DNA of 64,000 nt, from the NCBI RefSeq assembly GCF_001434575.1, contig NZ_AZDA01000140.1, positions 23,150 to 87,149 on the forward strand, written 5' to 3'. Positions within the stretch are counted from its first letter, which is position 1; the number at the start of each line of letters is the position of its first letter. Below, piece by piece: positions 53,949-62,188 of this stretch. Both the position numbers and the translations under genes were made by a program. The notes beneath the pieces were generated by a model, which was not told the DNA's origin, made no database searches, and saw only the letters and a program-made list of their open reading frames with translations. This DNA is from Loigolactobacillus bifermentans DSM 20003 (GTDB lineage Bacteria; Bacillota; Bacilli; Lactobacillales; Lactobacillaceae).

Positions 53949-53982
53949 CACGCACGTGCCTAATGATGGCGCGTGTTTTTTT
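53949..53982 (+). terminator. terminator after the MDR gene
   Basis: CACGC..GCC pairs with GGC.GCGTG, followed by seven T. Confidence 0.75.
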
Positions 53983-54123
53983 GCGCGATTTTGGGTTTGG
54001 TTACGGAGATACGCGGAAATTAGGATTATTTTTGAAAATATTTATTTTTAAATTAGCCGTATAAAGGCCGACCCACATGTTATCCTGTCTCTATTACAAA
54101 CATTACTCAAAGGATTTGGATCA

Positions 54124-54693
54124 ATGCAGATTAAAGACTATACCTATTATCATGGCACCAGTCGTACGAATGCCGCACTGATTATGAGAAATGGGTTTTA
54201 TCAGCCACCATTAGTTTCGAAGACAGATATTATTGAACGTAACATTAAAACTGGTATTGGCTCCTTAGGAATTGGTGTTTACGCATTCTGCGCTATTAAA
54301 GAACATGCATTACTATTTGCTCATAGAAAGATTAAGTTAGAACCCGCCATTATTTCATTCAAAATTCTAAATGATGACTATATTCTAAATTTTACAATTC
54401 CACAAACACTCCGTATCTATAACGAATTTTTATTAAGTGCTTACCGCACTATTCAAGAACTCAAACCAAAATACAGTAATAAGGGTTATAGTAAAAGTTT
54501 AGACGGTGCTATTATTGAAACTTTTATGCAATTTTTAATGCAGGAAAATTATGTCACCCATATCCAAGGCGTTTACAAAACAAGTATCAATAATTTTGGA
54601 AACTATCTCAATTACTCTTGGATTCCAAACTCTATTGAACTATGTCTAAAGGACATAAGTCTCATTAACCATGCTACAATACAATTAGCATAA
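54124..54693 (+). CDS. putative ADP-ribosyltransferase-fold protein, AT-rich cassette
   Basis: A 189-residue protein. The N-terminus has YYHGTSRTNAALIMRNGF (H10-G11-T12), followed by LGIGVYAF (G49, G51, Y53) and EHALLFA. This order and spacing resemble the H-x-Y core of PARP-like or DUF3990-like ADP-ribosyltransferases, in which His and Tyr bind NAD. A third residue, normally Glu, might be in GAIIETF near residue 137, but I cannot confirm it. The base composition is visibly more AT-rich than the neighbours, suggesting recent acquisition. AAGGATTTGG precedes the ATG. A small gene follows after 20 bases. It could be the toxin of a toxin-antitoxin or antiphage pair; assignment is tentative. Confidence 0.6.
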   Translation: MQIKDYTYYHGTSRTNAALIMRNGFYQPPLVSKTDIIERNIKTGIGSLGIGVYAFCAIKEHALLFAHRKIKLEPAIISFKILNDDYILNFTIPQTLRIYNEFLLSAYRTIQELKPKYSNKGYSKSLDGAIIETFMQFLMQENYVTHIQGVYKTSINNFGNYLNYSWIPNSIELCLKDISLINHATIQLA

Positions 54694-54713
54694 TTCACAA
54701 AGAGGTGATTCCA

Positions 54714-54887
54714 TTGAAATTTAATAAACCGATTGACACTATTGTTGAAGAAATTAAGCAGCGGGATCTTAACGATTATCTAGCTAAAAATCTTGCCCGT
54801 TTTGGCTTCTATGTCGCGCCATATGATCAAGATTCCGATTCAAAAATGCCAAACCATCCCGATCACCCTCATACCCCTAAAAAATAA
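54714..54887 (+). CDS. small partner protein of the ADP-ribosyltransferase-like gene
   Basis: A 57-residue protein. The N-terminal ~35 residues look helical and charged (DTIVEEIKQRDLNDYLAKNL). The tail is Asp/Pro/His-rich (MPNHPDHPHTPKK). The TTG at 54714 is chosen because GAGGTG lies six bases upstream; a GTG at 54705 is part of that site. The 20-base gap and shared AT-richness indicate one operon. Possible antitoxin or immunity protein; not recognised otherwise. Confidence 0.6.
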   Translation: MKFNKPIDTIVEEIKQRDLNDYLAKNLARFGFYVAPYDQDSDSKMPNHPDHPHTPKK

Positions 54888-54896
54888 TGGCCACGC

Positions 54897-54924
54897 AAAA
54901 AGCCGACCAGCAGGCCGACTTTTT
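54897..54924. terminator. bidirectional terminator
   Basis: AAAAAGCCGACC (54897-54908) pairs with GGCCGACTTTTT (54913-54924), with one G.U step, closing both the cassette and the convergent flavoenzyme operon. Confidence 0.85.
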
Positions 54925-54972
54925 CCGGTTATATGACAGGTTTAAAGGTTGTTTCAAATGATGCAAGTACGA

Positions 54973-56415
54973 CTAGTTTGTGGTGGCAATGTTTAAAATA
55001 GCGTTACGACCGGAGAAAATGGCATAGCCAGCGGTGCTCCCTGGCAAAGTCACCGCATACGTGTCGCCGACTAACATGCCGGCAGCGTCGTTGCCAACGG
55101 CGTACAAGCCCGGTAATGGATAGCCGTAGCTGTTTAAAACTTGGTTGTCGTTGTCCACACGAATGCCACCTAAGGCACAGGCCATGCCCACACCTAATTC
55201 AACGGCATAAAAAGGACCGGTAGTGACTGGGGTTAAGTAGGCTGCTTTTTTACCAAAATCGGTATCTGCGCCAGCGGCAACTAAACGGTTGTATTGGTCA
55301 ATGGTGCCTTGCAAAGCCGGTAAATTCAGTTGCTTAGCAAGGTCAGCCAGGGTGTCCGCTTTGGTTAAATAGCGACTCCCTGCTTGCAAGTCATGGTCCA
55401 ATTCCTGTTTTAATGCCGCAAACGTATCTGGTGAAATGGGCGAATTGCCCACTTCTTTATACAAACCCACTTCCGTTAAATGATCCACTGCGGCTTGATC
55501 CAAAATGGAGAAGACTCGGGACTGGGTTAAAATGGCACTGCCAGCGTGGCACATGTTGTCATTCACGTCTTCATTGACAAACCGTTCGCCACGTTCGTTG
55601 ACCCACAAAATGGCTTCCTGCGTGGCAGCAGCGGCTAATTGCGATGCCATGTGCACGTATGGTGGGTTCACTTTATCATAAATCGCGCCGCCACCATATT
55701 GAATGGCGCCCATTTGGTAATGTTCAGCCCCCGTAGCCCAGGCCATTTTCAAACCGTCACCGGTGGCTTTGCCATTACTGACGGCCAACAATCGGTTGGA
55801 TAATGGGGTGCGTTTATTCACCAGTTCAGGGTTGTCCACATACCCCCCTGTGGCCAGCAACACGTTTTTGGTTTGTAGTTCTCGTTGTTGACCAGTGGAT
55901 TGGTTGCTGATCACCAAACCCGTAATGGCACCATCTGCGGTTAATAACTTTTCAGCCCGGGTGCTGGTGATGATTTCAGCACCGGCAGCCACCGCCAAGT
56001 CGTACAATTTGGTCACAGCCGCATGGCCGCCGCCTTCAAACGTATGAATCGTTGGCCAGCTATCGCCTTGGGGGCCGACTTTGGCAAACTTAACGCCTAA
56101 GTCCCGGAGCCAGTCGATCATGGCCCCACTTTTATCAATCAATTGCTTTAAATGCGGCGCATTGGCTTCGTAATGCGAATAGTTGAGTTCGTCTTGGAGC
56201 AGTTCTTGCTTGCTAATTTTGATCTGTTGTTCTTTTTGCAGGTAACTGTCCACGCCCATGGCACCTTCAACGTAGTTCCCGTTGCCCCCTAAGGAACGGC
56301 CTTTTTCAAGTACCAGCACGTCCAGCTTTTGTTCCCGAGCGCTAACGGCGGCCGCTAAGCCAGATAAACCAGCGCCGACGATGATCACGTCATATTGTTT
56401 TTTCTGAGGAAACAT
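54973..56415 (-). CDS. FAD-dependent oxidoreductase, fumarate reductase/KstD-like
   Basis: A ~480-residue flavoenzyme of the FAD_binding_2 family. The N-terminal dinucleotide motif is VGAGLSGLAAA, followed by LEKGRSLGGNG, a TGGYVDNPELV segment near residue 205 and a C-terminal GIRVDNDNQVL..YPLPGLYAVGN. The family includes fumarate, urocanate and hydroxycinnamate reductases. It lacks an FMN_bind domain, so electrons must come from a separate partner, plausibly the FMN reductase in the operon. The ATG at 56415 has GAGGTG six bases upstream. Last gene of the operon. Confidence 0.87.
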   Translation of the reverse strand: MFPQKKQYDVIIVGAGLSGLAAAVSAREQKLDVLVLEKGRSLGGNGNYVEGAMGVDSYLQKEQQIKISKQELLQDELNYSHYEANAPHLKQLIDKSGAMIDWLRDLGVKFAKVGPQGDSWPTIHTFEGGGHAAVTKLYDLAVAAGAEIITSTRAEKLLTADGAITGLVISNQSTGQQRELQTKNVLLATGGYVDNPELVNKRTPLSNRLLAVSNGKATGDGLKMAWATGAEHYQMGAIQYGGGAIYDKVNPPYVHMASQLAAAATQEAILWVNERGERFVNEDVNDNMCHAGSAILTQSRVFSILDQAAVDHLTEVGLYKEVGNSPISPDTFAALKQELDHDLQAGSRYLTKADTLADLAKQLNLPALQGTIDQYNRLVAAGADTDFGKKAAYLTPVTTGPFYAVELGVGMACALGGIRVDNDNQVLNSYGYPLPGLYAVGNDAAGMLVGDTYAVTLPGSTAGYAIFSGRNAILNIATTN

Positions 56416-56427
56416 CCCAATCACCTC

Positions 56428-57162
56428 TTATTTCAAGCCGACGGAAACACCGCCATCGCTTAAGATCGTTTGACCAGTCATGAAGGTCGCTTCTGTGGCC
56501 ACGAACACGTAAACTTTAGCCACTTCAGCAGCCGTTTCAGCCCGCTTCATTGGCACGGTTGGCAAGATTTTTTCTAAAAAGCCACCTTCGTTTAATGGGG
56601 TCTTGGTTAAACCAGGGGCGACACAGTTGACGCGGATGTTTTGATCAGCGTAGTCAATGGCCGCAGCTTGGGTCATGCCCATGATGCCGTTTTTAGCAGC
56701 GTTATAAGCGCCCATGCCCCCTGGGTTGTAGATACTGCCTAACGCACCTGCGTTGACAATCGAACCTGAACCTTGTTTTAAGAACAATTTCAGTTCAGCC
56801 CGCATACACTTAAAAGTGCCACGAAGGTCTAAGTTAACCGTTTTATCAAAATCGTCATCGGTTAATTCTGCGAACGGCTTGAGTACCCCGCCGCCAGCGT
56901 TGTTAACCACATAATCTAGTTGACCAAATTCGGCTAAAGTTTGATCTAAACCAGCTTGAATGCTGTCGTTGTCCATGACATTCATGACCACGCCTAGCGT
57001 TTTGCCAGCGTACTTTTGGCCTAGTTCAGCGGCAACGTCTGTGATTTTAGGATTGTAATCGGCTAAGACCACGTTAGCCCCTTGTTTGGCAAATTCTTCA
57101 CTAATAGCGTAACCAATCCCTTGGGCAGCACCTGTGACGAATGCGACTTTATTATTTAACAT
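56428..57162 (-). CDS. short-chain dehydrogenase/reductase
   Basis: A 244-residue classical SDR. The cofactor motif TGAAQGIG, NNAGG near residue 88, catalytic Ser in NAGALGS, and YNAAK near 153 are present. D37-like acid (VVLADYN) after the second strand suggests NAD preference. The ATG at 57162 follows AGAGG; an upstream TTG is an alternative. It lies 12 bases from the next gene in a tight operon with two flavoenzymes, so it likely reduces or oxidises a related hydroxy or keto intermediate. Confidence 0.88.
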   Translation of the reverse strand: MLNNKVAFVTGAAQGIGYAISEEFAKQGANVVLADYNPKITDVAAELGQKYAGKTLGVVMNVMDNDSIQAGLDQTLAEFGQLDYVVNNAGGGVLKPFAELTDDDFDKTVNLDLRGTFKCMRAELKLFLKQGSGSIVNAGALGSIYNPGGMGAYNAAKNGIMGMTQAAAIDYADQNIRVNCVAPGLTKTPLNEGGFLEKILPTVPMKRAETAAEVAKVYVFVATEATFMTGQTILSDGGVSVGLK

Positions 57163-57185
57163 CTGCAATTCCTCTTCTTTCTATC

Positions 57186-57731
57186 TTAATTTGCTTGGGC
57201 CAGTTCTAAGAATTGATTGAAACATTCATCTAAGAAATCAATGGTATTTTGATCCGTTAACTGACCTTGTTCATCAAATTTTTGTTTGCCTAAACCTAAC
57301 AAGAATTCATTGCCAGCCATGACTTTAGCCGCTAACCCAGGCGAGTTTAAAATTTGCCGTAAGTTGTCTTGGGCCCGAGATGTGCCTTGGACGCCTAGGG
57401 AAGTCCCCACTAACATCACTGGTTTTTGATACATTAAGTCTTTTTCACAAGACAGCCATTCCATCACACTTTTTAAAGCAGCGGTAATCGCATGGTCGTA
57501 TTCTGGTGTGGAAATGATCACCCCGTCCGCGGCGTTGACTTGGTCATACAAGTTTTGCACGCTGGCTGGCCGGTCTTCGCTAAAATACGCTTCATTAAAT
57601 AATGGAATATCTTTAATTTCTAACAGTGAGATTTCTTTGTTGGCACTACCGTAACGTTTTTGCATGTAGGCCAAAAGTAAGCGATTGTAGGATTTAGGGG
57701 CATTGGTGCCCACGATTTCAAGTATTTTCAT
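57186..57731 (-). CDS. NADPH-dependent FMN reductase
   Basis: A 181-residue flavodoxin-like reductase of the FMN_red family. N-terminal EIVGTNAPKSYNRLLL is the phosphate loop; STPEYDHAITAALKSVMEWL near residue 75 is the family signature. It may pass electrons from NAD(P)H as reduced FMN to the FAD enzymes on either side. Its neighbour upstream ends 7 bases before its ATG. Confidence 0.88.
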   Translation of the reverse strand: MKILEIVGTNAPKSYNRLLLAYMQKRYGSANKEISLLEIKDIPLFNEAYFSEDRPASVQNLYDQVNAADGVIISTPEYDHAITAALKSVMEWLSCEKDLMYQKPVMLVGTSLGVQGTSRAQDNLRQILNSPGLAAKVMAGNEFLLGLGKQKFDEQGQLTDQNTIDFLDECFNQFLELAQAN

Positions 57732-57738
57732 AATACGA

Positions 57739-59238
57739 TCACACCCGTTCTGTTTGTTTTAAAGTTGCTAAATATTTAGTGGTTTCATCGGCAGCAATGC
57801 GGCCGGAGATCCAGGCAAAGCCATTGGCAATCCCTTCAAAGTTCGAATAAGCGTCGGAGTACAAGCCGTTGGCGTTGTTGCCTACCACGTAAACCCCTTT
57901 GATCGGGGTCCGGTTTGGCCGCAATGCTTCTAAGTTGGCGTTAACGTTCACTCCATTTAACGTGCCTAAAATCGCACAACGTTCTTTCACGGCGTAAAAT
58001 GGGCCAGCACTGACTTTGAATTTGAGAAACTTGGCTTGCTTGGCAAATTGGGGATCAGCTTGTTGATCAATGGCTGCATTGTAAGTGGCTAAAGTGGTTG
58101 CCAACTGTTCCGTTGGGACATCAAGTTGGGCGGCTAATTCTGAAATTGTATCCGCTTTGGCACCATCACCAGCCGCAATCACAGCTGCCACGTCTTGTTG
58201 CAAGGTGGCATACGGCCCCGCGGTTAACACAGGTTCATGTTCCGGTTCGGTAAACTGCCGTGAAAAGGCATCTTCCCAGTTCACTTGCTGCGTCTGGAAA
58301 TGATCCAACGTGGCTTGGTCGAACAACATGTAGTAATAGCCACCTTCGGCATGGGCCACATTACCCCATTGTGCAAAATCATAAACCACTTCTTCATTGG
58401 TAAAACGTTCACCGATTTTGTTGACCCATAACAAGGGTAAATTGGTTAAGGCTTCAACTTTATTGTCCCGTTTCATCGGGTTCACTTGGAAGCTTGGGGC
58501 ACAACCATGAGCAAAAATTACTGGGTTGTGTTGTACGTCACCGCCAATGGCTGCCACCATGGCAATGCCATCGCCAGTGGCTTTGCGTTCACCTAAATTC
58601 ATGAGTTCGCCAGCGTCCGCAAAGGCTTTTTGCATCATGGCTGGATTTCCTGGGTAACCGCCATCCCCAATCACCACACTTTGACAATGAATGCGCAGTT
58701 TGCTGTCGGCTTGTTCGGCAATCACGGCTTTTAGGCCATCGGCACCGTAGTCTAAGGCCACCCCAGCGGTTTCGGTTAAAATTTGATTGCCGCTGTCCTT
58801 GATGATCTGGGCCATGTGGTCCCAAGCTGTAAACCGTTCATCGAAGGAATTAAATTCATGGTAAATAGGTTGGTCGTACAAGTGAGCGGGTTGGGCATTG
58901 GGCGTTAAGCTGGTGGCCAGGCCAAACTTGGCCATCCAATCAATGGTGGCGGCAGACTTTTTCAGCACCCGGCTCATTAACGGTCCATTCACTAAGTAAT
59001 GGCTTTGTTGGGTCATTTCTTGCAAGGCTGCTGGGAAATGATAGTCCACCCCGTGCTTCTTTTGGTCGGCACTATCAATACCGTAAACACCATGGGCGCC
59101 AAACTTGCCGGCACCACCTAACTTATCCCCCTTTTCCAGGAGAACAAACGAAACGTTATTTTCAACCAATTGCATAGCGGCGCTGATACCAGATGACCCG
59201 GAACCAATCACCACCACCTGTGTTGTGATTTCTTTCAT
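57739..59238 (-). CDS. FAD-dependent oxidoreductase, FAD_binding_2 family
   Basis: A 499-residue flavoenzyme paralogous to the one at 54973-56415. It has VIGSGSSGISAAMQLVE, LEKGDKLGGAGKFG, a GDGGYPGNPAMM segment near residue 190, and the C-terminal LRPNRTPIKGVYVVGNNANGLYSDAY. The active-site region differs from the sister enzyme, so they may act on different acceptors or as a pair. AGGGAATTATC precedes the ATG. Confidence 0.87.
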   Translation of the reverse strand: MKEITTQVVVIGSGSSGISAAMQLVENNVSFVLLEKGDKLGGAGKFGAHGVYGIDSADQKKHGVDYHFPAALQEMTQQSHYLVNGPLMSRVLKKSAATIDWMAKFGLATSLTPNAQPAHLYDQPIYHEFNSFDERFTAWDHMAQIIKDSGNQILTETAGVALDYGADGLKAVIAEQADSKLRIHCQSVVIGDGGYPGNPAMMQKAFADAGELMNLGERKATGDGIAMVAAIGGDVQHNPVIFAHGCAPSFQVNPMKRDNKVEALTNLPLLWVNKIGERFTNEEVVYDFAQWGNVAHAEGGYYYMLFDQATLDHFQTQQVNWEDAFSRQFTEPEHEPVLTAGPYATLQQDVAAVIAAGDGAKADTISELAAQLDVPTEQLATTLATYNAAIDQQADPQFAKQAKFLKFKVSAGPFYAVKERCAILGTLNGVNVNANLEALRPNRTPIKGVYVVGNNANGLYSDAYSNFEGIANGFAWISGRIAADETTKYLATLKQTERV

Positions 59239-59262
59239 GATAATTCCCTCGATTTTTTAGGT

Positions 59263-59721
59263 TTAGTGGACCTGGGCTTGATGAGATGCGCCAAACGCTA
59301 AGCGTTCTGCGCATAAGTTGGTGAGCAACGACAACACGTAGGCAATGCCATAAAGGGGTAAGAACGTGCCAATAAAGGCAAATAGAAAATCAGGAAACGC
59401 GCGTACGTTGTAGAAGTTCAAGACCAGGCCAATGACAAAGACGTAAATAAAATTCAGTACAATGTTGGCGACTAAGCGTCCCAGCACCCCTTTGGGATTT
59501 TTAATGTGTAACCGTAAAGGGATGTCCACGGCCATTTTTTGGATCGGAAAAATCAGACTGACTAAGCATGCAAACACGAAAGCTAATAACACATTTGTTA
59601 ACCAGTTCACCGGATTCGTCTTAATATGTGCGATGAATGGGGCGGCTGTAGAAATAACCACGGCAAGTGGAATATTGTTGACCAAATTGATAATGAGAAT
59701 CTGTTTTCTGCTTGGTTTCAT
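59263..59721 (-). CDS. DUF2798-like membrane protein
   Basis: A 152-residue protein with four predicted membrane helices. A repeated pattern in each half (NNIPLAVVISTAAPFIAH; NFIYVFVIGLVLNF) suggests an internal duplication typical of DUF2798-type proteins. Role unknown; position inside the flavoenzyme operon suggests transport or membrane tethering linked to its substrate. AGGAGG precedes the ATG at 59721, right at the edge of a repeat unit. Confidence 0.65.
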   Translation of the reverse strand: MKPSRKQILIINLVNNIPLAVVISTAAPFIAHIKTNPVNWLTNVLLAFVFACLVSLIFPIQKMAVDIPLRLHIKNPKGVLGRLVANIVLNFIYVFVIGLVLNFYNVRAFPDFLFAFIGTFLPLYGIAYVLSLLTNLCAERLAFGASHQAQVH

Positions 59722-59736
59722 AGTTGATTTACCTCC

Positions 59737-59933
59737 TAAAGGCTCTAATGTCTATTTTGCTATCGCAAAATCTTATTTCGGAGGATGTCCATTCCTACGG
59801 GCGCAACCACCCTCGTAGGAAACATGGCGCCTCCTAAAGGCTTTAATGTCTATTTTGCTATCGCAAAATCCCATTTCGGAGGATGACCAGTCTTGTGGTG
59901 GAAGATTCCTGCCCCAAGACAGTTGATCTTCCT
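59737..59933 (-). repeat. two ~98-bp structured repeat units inside the flavoenzyme operon
   Basis: Units at 59737-59834 and 59835-59933. Both have the TTTTGCTATCGCAAAA hairpin. The first has inner arms TTCCTACG/CGTAGGAA and outer GGAGG/CCTCC. The second has GTCTTG/CAAGAC inside and GAGGA/TCCTC outside. The array fills the whole gap between the iron-sulfur flavoprotein stop and the ribosome site of the membrane protein gene. Confidence 0.88.
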
Positions 59934-60893
59934 CTATCCAATTGTGACCGTTTTTGTTCTGTCAGGTTTGCTGGCTTTGATAAAGTGCCGGTAAGCTTTC
60001 TTGCGCTCTTTATAAGCAGGTAACTTCATGGTTTTCAGGAATTCGCCTTCGATTTTGTCTTTAATATCATTGCCGTGAATGAATTTACCGGACAAGGTAT
60101 CGTGGGCTTTTTCTAACTGGTCATCTGGGAACGTGAAAACAGGTTTACCGCTGGTTGTGTCGATGGTGCCAACCATGCCGCATTGCGAACAAGTGGCAGC
60201 GCCTGTTTTAGGATCTAAGTAGAATAAATTACTATGGCAGTGTGGGCAAACACCAGGTTCACCTTGGTATTGGGCGTGCTCAATGTCGGCAGCGGCTTCA
60301 GCGATATGAGTGCCAACTTCGCGGACTTCGGCTAAACGCTGGTCGTCCATGATAATGCCCTTAGCCCAAGGAAACCACTTGTTATCAATGATCTGCCACA
60401 TGGTGGTTAAGGCATGCATGGCGTGTTCAACTTGCACCCGAGTACCCCATTCGGAACCGCCAACGCCCATGTAAGAAATGACTTTATCTTTTAAGATCCG
60501 TTGGTCGGTCTTTTTACCCCCTGTTTCAGCGGCAATCTTATCGTTAATAATATTATTGCCACGATCTAACCGGGGACCAAAACGATCCATTAAGGTGTGG
60601 AACATGCCGGAAGCCCCTTCTTCAAAAATGGGATCACTGATGACGATCCCGTCAGCGTCTAACATTTTATCCAGCAACCAGTTAAAATCATCTTTTAAAA
60701 TACAAGTATTGCCTTTGCCTGATGTTAACGCACGTGAACAAGTGACACAGCCGGTACAGTGTAAAATATTCAGTGTGGACATTTGAATAAATTCAACCTC
60801 AGCGCCAGCTTCTTGGGCGCCTTCCAACGCTTCGATACACAGTGAATCGTTGGTGCCATTTTTCGTCCCAAAAGAAATTCCGAGTACTTTCAT
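59934..60893 (-). CDS. iron-sulfur flavoprotein-like FMN reductase with zinc ribbon
   Basis: A 319-residue protein. The flavodoxin-like FMN_red domain (residues ~1-190; GISFGTKNGTNDSL) contains CTGCVTC and a further Cys (GNTC) near residues 47-66, the compact motif of iron-sulfur flavoproteins. A zinc-ribbon-like region follows (CPHC near 217 and CSQC near 236), then a basic C-terminus. Probably an electron-transfer protein for the operon it leads. AGGAGC precedes the ATG. Confidence 0.85.
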   Translation of the reverse strand: MKVLGISFGTKNGTNDSLCIEALEGAQEAGAEVEFIQMSTLNILHCTGCVTCSRALTSGKGNTCILKDDFNWLLDKMLDADGIVISDPIFEEGASGMFHTLMDRFGPRLDRGNNIINDKIAAETGGKKTDQRILKDKVISYMGVGGSEWGTRVQVEHAMHALTTMWQIIDNKWFPWAKGIIMDDQRLAEVREVGTHIAEAAADIEHAQYQGEPGVCPHCHSNLFYLDPKTGAATCSQCGMVGTIDTTSGKPVFTFPDDQLEKAHDTLSGKFIHGNDIKDKIEGEFLKTMKLPAYKERKKAYRHFIKASKPDRTKTVTIG

Positions 60894-61066
60894 CTTTCAC
60901 AGCTCCTAACCTGATTAAATCGGTTTCATTTTTAAAGTAATATGTGAAATGAACCTGTTTCGTTAAACAAACTGCTGACCGGTGGCAGTGCAAACATGGG
61001 CTTTTATTTCAATCTGATTTTTATCTTTTAAAAAATAAGTTAAATCATTTGAAATTTTTCTCAAGT

Positions 61067-61094
61067 GTATACAGTTCCTAAAAAGCTGTTATAC
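61067..61094. promoter_or_regulatory. probable LysR binding site in the 344-base divergent spacer
   Basis: GTATACAG (61067-61074) and CTGTTATAC (61086-61094) form an interrupted inverted repeat with the T-N11-A type symmetry of LysR sites. TATACT (61090-61095) overlaps it and may be a -10. The rest of the spacer is AT-rich with no gene. Confidence 0.55.
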
Positions 61095-61237
61095 TAAGCC
61101 TAACAAGGGCTTCGCTTTTTGAATTAGCCTTTGCTTGCTCACAAGTTCATTATATGATAAGTTGTGAAATAGAAAATATCCGATCAGGTTAAGCCCAACA
61201 TAACCTGACAGTTAATACATGTGAAAAGGTGAATTTA

Positions 61238-62131
61238 ATGCGTAACTTAGCCATGAACCCGCTTCAAATTGAATACTTTTTATCCGTGGCGCGCACCAAA
61301 AGTGTGGCGCAAAGTGCCCGCGAATTATTTGTTTCCGCCCCTGCTATTAGTAAACAGTTGGCTGCGCTAGAACGTGATTTAGATGTCACCTTATTGACCC
61401 GCTCACACAGCGGGATGACCTTAACCCCAGCCGGCCAGGAATATTATGATTTTTTCGCCAAAACGTTCACAGAACTGAACGCAATTAAGCAACGTTATGT
61501 CGCAAAGCAAACCGCTACGTTAAATTTTTCACTAGGCATTTTCAAGGATTGGCCCCTTTATGATCGTTTGCATAAGCTTGAGCAACGTTTAAAACAAATC
61601 TTTCCGCGACTGACGCTAACCATTCAGCCACTGTCAGTTTCAGAACTGGTAGCAGGCTTGACCCAGCAGCGTTTGGACATGATATTGTGCATGCCAAATC
61701 GCCTGTTAGCGCCACAACAGGCCACCCTGACCGAAACCAAGCTTTGCACGATTCAAAAAATGCTAGTGTACGCCAACTATTTATTGGGTTCGGCTCACAA
61801 AAATGTGACGGTAGCCGATTTTGCCCAACAAACCTGGTTCAGCATTGCCAACCCGTCACAACAAGCGGCATTGGCTGACGACGCCCTGATTTGTGAGCAT
61901 TACGGCCTTGACCCCAAAATTGTTTCCACCGCTAATTTAGACGCCACCTTGGCCATGGTCGCCATGGGCAAAGGCGTGACGATTTTGGATAAATGGTCTG
62001 TGTACCGCTATTTTCCAGAACTAAGTGGTATTCCATTGGCGTTTAACCGCGAGGTGTGTCTATTTGCCCCGCAAGCAACTGACGATTCGTTGCAGCATAC
62101 CATTGCGCTGATTTTGAAGGATATTTTTTAA
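61238..62131 (+). CDS. LysR family transcriptional regulator
   Basis: A 297-residue regulator. The N-terminal winged HTH is clear (MNPLQIEYFLSVARTKSVAQSARELF..SAPAISKQLAALE). The C-terminal periplasmic-binding-like effector domain starts near residue 90. The ATG at 61238 follows AAAGGTG. It is divergent from the flavoenzyme operon, so it most likely activates it in response to the reduced substrate. A terminator follows. Confidence 0.92.
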   Translation: MRNLAMNPLQIEYFLSVARTKSVAQSARELFVSAPAISKQLAALERDLDVTLLTRSHSGMTLTPAGQEYYDFFAKTFTELNAIKQRYVAKQTATLNFSLGIFKDWPLYDRLHKLEQRLKQIFPRLTLTIQPLSVSELVAGLTQQRLDMILCMPNRLLAPQQATLTETKLCTIQKMLVYANYLLGSAHKNVTVADFAQQTWFSIANPSQQAALADDALICEHYGLDPKIVSTANLDATLAMVAMGKGVTILDKWSVYRYFPELSGIPLAFNREVCLFAPQATDDSLQHTIALILKDIF

Positions 62132-62144
62132 AACAAAGGACAGC

Positions 62145-62180
62145 AAAAAAGCGCTCGGAAATTTTTCCGAGCGCTTTTTG
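62145..62180. terminator. bidirectional terminator
   Basis: AAAAAGCGCTCGGAAA pairs with TTTCCGAGCGCTTTTT (62146-62179), a 16-bp perfect stem with a two-base loop. Confidence 0.93.
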
Positions 62181-62188
62181 TACCGTCT

